Assembly (NCBI GenBank): GCA_963974345.1
Contig: CAXBBW010000001.1
Coordinates: 319,070 to 383,069 of the forward strand
Length of the DNA stretch: 64,000 nt
Direction: 5' to 3'
DNA from: RHLJ01 sp963974345
GTDB taxonomy: Bacteria > Bacteroidota > Rhodothermia > Balneolales > Balneolaceae
Positions 52,743 to 60,302 of this stretch are shown here, piece by piece (position 1 is the stretch's first letter; each line of letters begins with the position of its first letter). The notes under the pieces are model-generated. The model searched no databases, was not told the origin of the DNA, and saw only the letters and a list, made by a program, of their open reading frames with translations. Position numbers and translations under genes: made by a program.

Positions 52743-54089
52743 ATGCCTCTATTATTGTCTGTTTTATTGGGGATTTTCTTACTACTTGTCTTAATTTTAA
52801 AGTTCAGATTACAGGCATTTATAGCCCTGTTGATTGTAAGTATATTGGTTGGTCTTGCAGCAGGTTTAAATGCTGAAGAAATAATCCAAACAGTGATAGA
52901 AGGCATGGGTAGCACACTCGGTTATGTTGCTACTGTTATTGGCTTAGGAGTTATTTTTGGTTCAATTCTAGAACATTCTGGGGGTGCAAGTATCATTGCA
53001 AATACAATGATTAAAAAACTTGGAGTTGAACGAGCTCCCACCGCAATGGTAATTTCCGGTTTCATTGTAGCAATTCCAGTTTTCTTTGAAGTAGCTTTTA
53101 TTATTCTAGTTCCAATTATTTATGCGCTCCAAAAACAAACAGGTAAATCGTTATTACTGTATGCTATTCCTCTTTTAGCTGGTTTGGCAGTTACACATGC
53201 ATTCATTCCTCCAACACCTGGACCAATTGCTGTTGCAAGTATTATTGGTGCAGATCTCGGATGGGTCATTTTATTAGGTTCTATTGTCGGGTTTCCAACT
53301 GCAATTATTAGTGGATTATTTTTCGGACGATATATTTCTAAGAAGATGCATATTGAAGCACCTGAAGAATTTGTAAAAGCATTTGTTCAACCTAATAACA
53401 AATTACCTTCTATCGCTTCAGTTATTATTATTATTGGCATCCCAATAGTATTAATCCTATTGAACACAACAACAAGCAGCAGTGTATTTCTTTCGGGATT
53501 AATCTCTCCTTTTGGTCTTTCAACTATCGCTTTGTTAGGGCACCCCATTTCCGCACTAATTGTGGCTAATTTGTTAGCCTGGTATTTTATAGGGATTAAG
53601 AGAGGCTTCACTAAAGAACAGCTTTCGGAAATTACCACTAAATCAATGATGCCAGCAGGTGCAGTAATTTTATTAACGGGAGCAGGTGGAGTTTTTAAAC
53701 AAGTCTTAGTAGATACAGGAGCTGGAACGGCTCTAGCAGAAACAATGGCTCATTATGGAATTCCAGTTATACTTCTCGCTTATTTAGCTGCTGTTGCTGT
53801 AAGAGTTCTACAGGGTTCTGCAACTGTTGCTATGATTACTGCTGCTGGTTTAGTCTCTCCACTTATTATTGGATTGAGCTTAAGCAATCTTGAACTTGCC
53901 ATAATTGTAATTTCTATTGCTGCAGGTGCCTCCATAATGAGCCATGTAAATGACAGTGGGTTTTGGTTGGTCAGCCAATACCTTGGACTTTCAGAAAAAG
54001 AGACGTTTAAAAGCTGGACTGCTATGACAACCATCCTCTCCTTAACTGGCTTTACGATTGTCTTCGCGATCCATTTAGTTTTCGCTTAA
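52743..54089 (+). CDS. GntP-family gluconate (or related sugar acid):proton symporter
   Basis: This 448-residue protein has about 12 predicted membrane helices. GntP-family segments include GMGSTLGYVATVIGLGVIFG, VAIPVFFEVAFIILVPIIYA, AFIPPTPGPIAVASIIGADL (the signature PPTPGP loop) and the C-terminal HVNDSGFWLVSQYLGLSEKE, which is diagnostic. Family members import gluconate, fructuronate, 2-keto-3-deoxygluconate or D-glycerate-type acids with protons. No gluconokinase gene is adjacent; the KDG/KDPG enzymes at 32-35 kb could handle such substrates, which is inference. It is transcribed away from the sensor operon. Confidence 0.91.
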   Translation: MPLLLSVLLGIFLLLVLILKFRLQAFIALLIVSILVGLAAGLNAEEIIQTVIEGMGSTLGYVATVIGLGVIFGSILEHSGGASIIANTMIKKLGVERAPTAMVISGFIVAIPVFFEVAFIILVPIIYALQKQTGKSLLLYAIPLLAGLAVTHAFIPPTPGPIAVASIIGADLGWVILLGSIVGFPTAIISGLFFGRYISKKMHIEAPEEFVKAFVQPNNKLPSIASVIIIIGIPIVLILLNTTTSSSVFLSGLISPFGLSTIALLGHPISALIVANLLAWYFIGIKRGFTKEQLSEITTKSMMPAGAVILLTGAGGVFKQVLVDTGAGTALAETMAHYGIPVILLAYLAAVAVRVLQGSATVAMITAAGLVSPLIIGLSLSNLELAIIVISIAAGASIMSHVNDSGFWLVSQYLGLSEKETFKSWTAMTTILSLTGFTIVFAIHLVFA

Positions 54090-54182
54090 TTCAACAAATA
54101 TGATATAATTTTTTTCTCTGATATGTGATATTGATTGTTAATTGCATACTATTCATTTGGTTAAATATATATACATATACCT

Positions 54183-55091
54183 ATGAAAAATTTTACTTCT
54201 CTATTAGCAGAAGAATTTAAGATAAAACTACTGTTATCATTTCTGTTTATACTGCTATTTTCATTTACTGCACAAGCTCAAAACGAATTCAGCACCTTCG
54301 AATTTGAAAAAGATATTGACTATAAAATTATTCTAGTAGATGGCTCAGAATTTATAGGTCGTTTTTTAGAAAAGGATTCATCCACATTAACTATTTCTAC
54401 CACCTCATTACCAAAGGTTGAAATCCCATTTTCTAAAATTAAATCGGTTACGGTTATTGATAGTTCGAGTTTAAAAAAAGATGGTAGCTATTGGTTTCCA
54501 AACCCACACTCAACACGCTATTTCTTCTCTCCATCTGGACTGAATTTAAAAAAAGGAGAAGGATATTACCAAAATACGTATTTATTATTTAACTCTGTGA
54601 ACTATGGATTAACCGATAATATCTCACTCGGTGGAGGTTTAGAGTTTATCTCAACATTTACTGGCCAGCCAATTTACTATGTTACTCCAAAAGTGGGCTT
54701 CGATATAAATGAGAAATTAAATCTTGGAGCTGGCGTATTAGTTCTAGGTGTAGCAGGCGAAGGTAGTTTAGGAATAACCTACGGTATTGCAACCTATGGT
54801 TCTAGAGACGATAATTTAACAGCAGGACTTGGTTGGGGATTCGTGGATGGCGATTTTTCAAATAAACCAATAATTACCTTAAGTGGAATGAAACGTTTAA
54901 AACGTAAATTCTCCATTGTTAGCGAAAATTGGTTTGTTCCAATTGACGATTCTTATGAAGGTCTGTTTGGGTATGGTATGAGAATATTTAGCGAAAAATT
55001 AGCTGTTGATATCGGCTTGTTAAATAATGCTGCAATTTCAGATGAATTAGTATTAGGCGTACCATATATAGATTTAGTAGTGAAGTTTTAA
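54183..55091 (+). CDS. Exported protein with SH3/Sm-like N-domain and beta-barrel-like C-region
   Basis: I do not recognise a named family for this 302-residue protein. A signal peptide is clear (about 1-32, ending FTAQAQ). Residues of about 45-95 look like a small beta-barrel of the Sm/SH3 type (YKIILVDGSEFIGRFLEKDS then VEIPFSKIKSVTVID), as often found in Bacteroidota exported proteins. From about residue 115 the sequence alternates Gly, aromatic and hydrophobic residues in strands (NYGLTDNISLGGGLEFISTF, LNLGAGVLVLGVAGEGSLGI) and ends in the hydrophobic strand YIDLVVKF. This fits an outer-membrane beta-barrel of about 8-10 strands. It is monocistronic and followed by a terminator. Function is unknown. 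Confidence 0.75.
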   Translation: MKNFTSLLAEEFKIKLLLSFLFILLFSFTAQAQNEFSTFEFEKDIDYKIILVDGSEFIGRFLEKDSSTLTISTTSLPKVEIPFSKIKSVTVIDSSSLKKDGSYWFPNPHSTRYFFSPSGLNLKKGEGYYQNTYLLFNSVNYGLTDNISLGGGLEFISTFTGQPIYYVTPKVGFDINEKLNLGAGVLVLGVAGEGSLGITYGIATYGSRDDNLTAGLGWGFVDGDFSNKPIITLSGMKRLKRKFSIVSENWFVPIDDSYEGLFGYGMRIFSEKLAVDIGLLNNAAISDELVLGVPYIDLVVKF

Positions 55092-55107
55092 CACCCTTTT
55101 CCGATAT

Positions 55108-55146
55108 AAAAAAGGCTGATTTGATTTGTTCAAACCAGCCTTTTAA
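55108..55146. terminator. Bidirectional intrinsic terminator
   Basis: A stem AAAAGGCTG (55110-55118) with CAGCCTTTT (55136-55144), extended inside by TTTG/CAAA pairing, lies between the convergent barrel-protein and glgC genes. Confidence 0.82.
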
Positions 55147-55161
55147 AAAGTTAAAGTCTAC

Positions 55162-56433
55162 CTAGATAATAGTACCATCTGGAATGGTTTCACCTTTTTT
55201 GACGATGGCTATTCCATCTCTCATGTAATGATATTGATGATCTCCATCTGGAATATGATTTCCACCTACTATGCGAACATCATTCCCAATACTTACATTT
55301 TTGTCAATAATACAATTACTAATATAACACCTTTGTCCTATCCCCATTGCTGGGTTTGATGAAGATGCAGCCTCAATAAATTCTCTACTTTGAAACCTAT
55401 CATTACCCATTATAATTGAGTTTTCAACAGTAGTTCCTTTTCCTATTCTTGCACGAATACCAATCACCGATCTAACAATTCTACTTGCTTCAATTATACA
55501 CCCTTCAGCCATCAAGCAATGCTCCATGGTTGTCCCCATAACTTTGGATGCTGGAAGCAACCTAGCACGTGTATAAATATAACTCTCATTATCATAGAGG
55601 TTGAAATCAGGCACAGTATCAGCAAGAGCTAGGTTTGCATCAAAGAAGGATTTAATTGTACCAATATCTGTCCAATATCCACCAAACTCATAACTACTTA
55701 CGCGCAATCCTTCGGTGAGTGTTTTTGGAATAATTTCTTTTCCAAAGTCAGTAGCATCCGGATTATCATTAAACAAATCAATCAATGTTTTCCGATTGAA
55801 AATATAAATCCCCATAGAGGCTAAATAATGTTTGTTCTCTTTTAAATAAGGTTCGGGAACATTCGATTTCCAAGCTTCGAGTTCATCTAAAGAAGGCTTT
55901 TCAACAAAACTATCAATTACCCCTTCTTTATTGGTTTTCATAATTCCAAAACCAGTAGCATCCTCAGCAATTACAGGAATAGTAGCAACGGTTAAATCCG
56001 ATTGATTTTCTTTGTGCTTCTCTAACATTTTTCGGTAATCCATTTGGTATAACTGGTCACCTGATAAAATTAACACATACTCATAATCGTGATTTTCCAT
56101 ATGGTGAATGGATTGTCGAACAGCATCAGCAGTCCCTTGAAACCATTGAGTATTTTCAGCTGTCTGTTCGGCTGCAAGTATATCTACAAAGCCATTACTA
56201 AATACATCAAAGTTGTATGTGTTTTTGATGTGACGATTTAATGATGCAGAGTTAAACTGTGTAAGCACATAAATTTTCCGAATATCAGAATTCAAGCAAT
56301 TCGAAATAGGAATATCAACCAAACGATATTTACCACCTACTGGAACAGCAGGCTTTGAACGATGATCGGTTAATGGAAATAAGCGAGAACCTCTTCCCCC
56401 ACCTAAAATAATTGAAATAACTGGATCCTTCAT
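55162..56433 (-). CDS. glgC: Glucose-1-phosphate adenylyltransferase (ADP-glucose pyrophosphorylase)
   Basis: This 423-residue enzyme makes ADP-glucose from glucose 1-phosphate and ATP, the committed step of glycogen synthesis. The N-terminal nucleotidyltransferase domain has IILGGGRGSRLFPLTDHRSK, the conserved KYRLVDIPISNCLNS, LILSGDQLYQMDY (metal Asp) and FVEKP (about residue 190). The C-terminal left-handed beta-helix (about 300-423) carries hexapeptide-like repeats, including VSIGNDVRIVGG. It overlaps glgA by 4 bp downstream of it and is therefore translationally coupled. Confidence 0.95.
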   Translation of the reverse strand: MKDPVISIILGGGRGSRLFPLTDHRSKPAVPVGGKYRLVDIPISNCLNSDIRKIYVLTQFNSASLNRHIKNTYNFDVFSNGFVDILAAEQTAENTQWFQGTADAVRQSIHHMENHDYEYVLILSGDQLYQMDYRKMLEKHKENQSDLTVATIPVIAEDATGFGIMKTNKEGVIDSFVEKPSLDELEAWKSNVPEPYLKENKHYLASMGIYIFNRKTLIDLFNDNPDATDFGKEIIPKTLTEGLRVSSYEFGGYWTDIGTIKSFFDANLALADTVPDFNLYDNESYIYTRARLLPASKVMGTTMEHCLMAEGCIIEASRIVRSVIGIRARIGKGTTVENSIIMGNDRFQSREFIEAASSSNPAMGIGQRCYISNCIIDKNVSIGNDVRIVGGNHIPDGDHQYHYMRDGIAIVKKGETIPDGTII

Positions 56434-57878
56434 GTTGAACTCTGATTTTTAAGTTGTGTATACATAGTAATATAATCTTTTGCAGATTTATCCCAAGAAA
56501 AGTCTAGCCTTGTTATAGCTTTTACAACTTCTGCATGTTTTTTAGAATTATCAAACAATTCTATTGCTCTTTCAATCGCATGTTCTGCTTCATGTAAATT
56601 AAAATCTTTGAATTGAATTCCATAACCATCCTTTTCAGCAATATCTATAACAGTATCTTTTAATCCTCCAACGGCTCGAACAATTGGAACCGTTCCATAG
56701 CGCATCGAATACATCTGATTTAGACCACACGGCTCCACACGAGAAGGCATTAAAATAAAATCGGCTCCTGCATAAATTTCATGAGCAAGTTTTTCGTTGT
56801 ATTCAAGTGTTGCATCAAAATACCCAACGTGATCATTCTCCATTTGGGTAAAAATTTCGTGTAATCCAGGATCTCCTGTCCCTAGTAAAACAAAGTTTAC
56901 TTCATGCTTACTCTTCATAAATGAGGTAATAAGATCAGGGAGTAAGTCGGCTCCTTTTTCTTTAACTAATCGACCAATAAAAGCAATAGTCGGTAAATCT
57001 GGGTTAATGCCGAATAGTTTACTGATTAACTCTTTATTTTTTCGTTTCCCGCTTTTAACTCCTCTTTGAGTATAATTTAAATCGAGTAAAGGATCGGTAG
57101 CAGGATCCCAAACTTCTGCATCAATACCATTTACGATTCCCTTTGATTTTCCCATTTCATTAGCAAAAAGTAGTTCCAATCCATTGCTATTAGAACTCAA
57201 TTCTTCCATATAACTTTGAGAAACTGTAGAGATTTGCCACGCACATTTTAATCCAGAGGCGAGAGAATTTAATCTCCCATCCCAGTCTAATAAACCAAGC
57301 CTACTAATATCAAATTCGGGCAACATTTTATATCGCTCTTTTTCGTATTGACCGTGATATTCAGCATTATGAACAGTTAGTACGGATGGAATTTCTGCTA
57401 AATTCTTATATCTGATACAGCTTGTCATCATAAAAGGAATAAGTCCCGTATGATGATCATGGCAATGTACAATATCAGGTTTCGAATCTCTTTGTGAAAT
57501 CCATTCTAAAGCAGCTATTTGGAAACTTACAAACCGCTCAAATTCATCCCAATAGCCTCTTCCTGTCCAAGGATCAATATAAACGCCAGGTCTGTCTAAT
57601 AAGCCCGGAATATTAATTGTATAAAGCGGAAAACCGAGCGGATCACCTACTACCTTAAGAATTTGGAAACTGAAATATTCTAAACCAAGACGAGCGCTGC
57701 TCTCCCAAATCATTTCATATTCCTGTGCCTCTAACCATTTGGTTTTATATTTTGGGAGAATAACTTCGCAGGTTTCTCCAAGCTTATTTAGATATTTTGG
57801 TAACGCTCCAACTACATCGCCTAACCCCCCAGCTTTAGCGGCCGGGTAACATTCTGCACTTAAGTGTATGATATGCAT
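56430..57878 (-). CDS. glgA: Glycogen synthase (ADP-glucose dependent, GT5)
   Basis: This 482-residue GT-B enzyme transfers glucose from ADP-glucose to growing alpha-1,4-glucan. Signatures are the N-terminal KAGGLGDVVGALPKYLNKLG (the KxGGL donor site, about residues 15-19), HCHDHHTGLIPFMM, AFIGRLVKEKGADLL, and the C-terminal catalytic ILMPSRVEPCGLNQMYSMRY with the conserved Glu. Length is typical. It is the first gene of the glgA-glgC pair; branching enzyme and phosphorylase genes are not nearby. Confidence 0.95.
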   Translation of the reverse strand: MHIIHLSAECYPAAKAGGLGDVVGALPKYLNKLGETCEVILPKYKTKWLEAQEYEMIWESSARLGLEYFSFQILKVVGDPLGFPLYTINIPGLLDRPGVYIDPWTGRGYWDEFERFVSFQIAALEWISQRDSKPDIVHCHDHHTGLIPFMMTSCIRYKNLAEIPSVLTVHNAEYHGQYEKERYKMLPEFDISRLGLLDWDGRLNSLASGLKCAWQISTVSQSYMEELSSNSNGLELLFANEMGKSKGIVNGIDAEVWDPATDPLLDLNYTQRGVKSGKRKNKELISKLFGINPDLPTIAFIGRLVKEKGADLLPDLITSFMKSKHEVNFVLLGTGDPGLHEIFTQMENDHVGYFDATLEYNEKLAHEIYAGADFILMPSRVEPCGLNQMYSMRYGTVPIVRAVGGLKDTVIDIAEKDGYGIQFKDFNLHEAEHAIERAIELFDNSKKHAEVVKAITRLDFSWDKSAKDYITMYTQLKNQSST

Positions 57879-58021
57879 CTACGTGAAAGAATTTTTTTTG
57901 ATTTTTTGTAATAAAACTGACTTTAATGAAACAAATAAGGAAAGTTTACGCATCTTGCAAAGAAATAAATTGTTAATACAGAAATATTATTTTCTGATAA
58001 AACTAAACTAAAGCATAAAAA

Positions 58022-58939
58022 ATGGTCATCATCAACGTAGAGAATGTTACAAAAGCATTTGGGAAAAATACGGCAGTAAATGATGTAAGTTTTGAAGTTG
58101 AACAAGGTCGCATATTCGGTTTATTGGGTCCAAACGGAGCTGGTAAAACCACAACTATCCGAATGATCAACAACATACTTGCGCCAGACACTGGAAGTAT
58201 CACTATTAATGGACAAGAAGCTAGTCCTCTTACACAGAAAATGATTGGGTATATGCCTGAAGAACGTGGCTTGTACAAAAAAATGAAAGTAGGAGAACAG
58301 CTTCTCTATTTAACTCAATTAAAAGGGGTTGATACTAAAACCGCTAAGAAGTCTATAGACTTTTGGTTGGATAGATTTGAAGCTATGGATTGGAAAAAGA
58401 AAGAAGTCGGTGAACTTTCTAAAGGGATGTCTCAAAAAATCCAGTTCATTGCAACAATTGCACACGATCCTGATATCTACATTTTTGATGAACCTTTTAG
58501 CGGATTAGACCCCATAAATAGCGAGACACTAAAGGAAGTGATCATCGGATTAAAGAACGACGGAAAAACGATTCTCTTCTCTACACATAGAATGGAGCAA
58601 GTTGAACAAATGTGCGATGATATTTGTCTCTTCAACAAAGGAAAAGCCGTACTCCAAGGTAACCTAAGAAAGCTAAAAGCATCTTTTGGAGAGAATACAA
58701 TCAATTTAGAATTTGAGGGTGATGGCTCTTTCCTTGATGTACTTAAAGACGTTCGTATCAATAATCGTTCTACTAATTTTGCTGAAATAAGAGTATTAAA
58801 TGGACAATCGATGCAAGACATTTTAAAATTAGCAATGGAGAGTGCCGAGATACATAAATTTGAACGTGTTGAACCTTCTTTGAATGAGATTTTTATCTCT
58901 ACTGTTGGTGAAGATAATATTAAAAGTGAGGAAGTATAA
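58022..58939 (+). CDS. ABC transporter ATP-binding protein (NatA-like)
   Basis: This 305-residue ATPase has Walker A GPNGAGKTTT (about 36-45), signature LSKGMSQKIQ, Walker B YIFDEPFSGLDP and the switch His in LFSTHRMEQVEQM. The last 90 residues form the extra C-terminal DUF4162-type domain common in NatA and drug-export ATPases. It is paired with an ABC-2 permease 2 bp downstream. The pair resembles NatAB sodium or antibiotic exporters; the substrate is unknown. It is divergent from glgA. Confidence 0.9.
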   Translation: MVIINVENVTKAFGKNTAVNDVSFEVEQGRIFGLLGPNGAGKTTTIRMINNILAPDTGSITINGQEASPLTQKMIGYMPEERGLYKKMKVGEQLLYLTQLKGVDTKTAKKSIDFWLDRFEAMDWKKKEVGELSKGMSQKIQFIATIAHDPDIYIFDEPFSGLDPINSETLKEVIIGLKNDGKTILFSTHRMEQVEQMCDDICLFNKGKAVLQGNLRKLKASFGENTINLEFEGDGSFLDVLKDVRINNRSTNFAEIRVLNGQSMQDILKLAMESAEIHKFERVEPSLNEIFISTVGEDNIKSEEV

Positions 58940-58941
58940 TT

Positions 58942-60246
58942 ATGGATTTTGGGAAAATTCTACTGGTTTTAAAAAGAGAATATTTGACTCGAGTTCGAAC
59001 TAAATCATTTATTCTTTCTACGCTTCTTACACCACTCGCTTTTATTGTTTTTATGGCAATTATAGTTATTGTAACTATATCTGACAGTGAAGTAACTAAA
59101 ACAGTTGGTATTGTAGATAATACTGATGTACTCTTTGAGCGATTACATGCAATTGATAGTGTACGATATAAAAATGTAACTCAATTTGAAATTGATAGTG
59201 TTAAATCATCTGTACTAAACGGTGAAATTGATGGGTATATAATTCTTAATGACGAATTCATCAATCAAACCGAAAGCCCTACCCTTGTTTATGGCGGAAG
59301 TGGTGGAATTAGCTTTATTGAGTCTGTTGAAGATCACCTAAGAGAAGTTGTTCGCGAAGAACAATTAGCACGAAGTAATGTAAGTGCAGAGGTCCGGGAG
59401 ATTTTTGAATCTCGACCTCAACTTAAATCACTAAAATTAACTGAAGAGGGTGAAGAAGAAGATAATGCTATATTTGGTGCCGCTTTTGGTTTCATATTAG
59501 GTTTACTCATTTTTATAGGTGTTTTCGGATATGGAGCGCTCTTAATGCGGAGTGTTATTGAAGAGAAAACGAATCGTATTGTAGAAGTAATAGCTTCTTC
59601 TGTAAAGCCTATTGAACTTATGTTTGGTAAGCTTTTTGGGATACTTTCAGTAGCATTAACTCAATTTGGAGTATGGATTCTATCTTATGTAGGTTTATCG
59701 ATAGTTGCAGCTCCAGTAGCTGGAATAATTCTGGAAGCTCAAATGAAGAATTTACCCCCTGAAGCTGCCGAAGCAGCTGCTGCTAATCCTGCATTCGACC
59801 CTTCTTCTTTAGAACAGTTTATTGTAGACCCTTCCATTTTTGTTTACTTCTTTATCTTCTTCTTTGTAGGATTTTTGATCTATAGTGGAATATTTGCAGC
59901 GATCGGTGCTGCTGTAGATTCTGAACAGGATACTCAACAATTTATGATCCCAGTAATGATTCCAATTTTTATCGGATATTTCTTAAACCTTAGAGTTATG
60001 GAAAATCCAGATTCTACGGTTGCAGTTATAGCTTCTCTTTTTCCTTTAACTGCTCCTATTAATATGATTTCTAGAATTGCTGCTACTGAAGTCCCATTTT
60101 GGCAAATTAGTCTTTCATTACTTTTGATGATTGGAACCTTTGCTGGATTAATGTGGGTAGCCGCAAAAATCTATCGTGTTGGAATTTTGATGTACGGCAA
60201 AAAGCCTTCTTATAAAGAACTAGCCAAATGGATTAGACAAGGATAG
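58942..60246 (+). CDS. ABC-2 type permease (NatB-like)
   Basis: This 434-residue protein has one N-terminal membrane helix (about 24-46), a large external domain (about 50-175) and five to six C-terminal helices (about 178-415). This is the ABC2_membrane_3/NatB arrangement. The characteristic segment ALLMRSVIEEKTNRIVEVIA connects the helices and contacts the ATPase. It forms an operon with the ATPase gene. The predicted function is ATP-driven export of ions or small hydrophobic molecules. Confidence 0.9.
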   Translation: MDFGKILLVLKREYLTRVRTKSFILSTLLTPLAFIVFMAIIVIVTISDSEVTKTVGIVDNTDVLFERLHAIDSVRYKNVTQFEIDSVKSSVLNGEIDGYIILNDEFINQTESPTLVYGGSGGISFIESVEDHLREVVREEQLARSNVSAEVREIFESRPQLKSLKLTEEGEEEDNAIFGAAFGFILGLLIFIGVFGYGALLMRSVIEEKTNRIVEVIASSVKPIELMFGKLFGILSVALTQFGVWILSYVGLSIVAAPVAGIILEAQMKNLPPEAAEAAAANPAFDPSSLEQFIVDPSIFVYFFIFFFVGFLIYSGIFAAIGAAVDSEQDTQQFMIPVMIPIFIGYFLNLRVMENPDSTVAVIASLFPLTAPINMISRIAATEVPFWQISLSLLLMIGTFAGLMWVAAKIYRVGILMYGKKPSYKELAKWIRQG

Positions 60247-60261
60247 AATTAAATTAAAATC

Positions 60262-60290
60262 TGTAGAGACGTATGAGTTACGTCTCTACA
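60262..60290. repeat. Perfect 12-bp inverted repeat, terminator-like and repeat-family-like
   Basis: TGTAGAGACGTA (60262-60273) and TACGTCTCTACA (60279-60290) form a perfect 12-bp stem with a 5-nt loop between the convergent NatB and M1-like genes. It lacks a good T tract, and from memory its GTAGAGACG core is that of palindromes dispersed in many cyanobacterial and some Bacteroidota genomes. It may act as a terminator and also be a dispersed repeat. Confidence 0.6.
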
Positions 60291-60302
60291 TTTAAATTAT
60301 TA

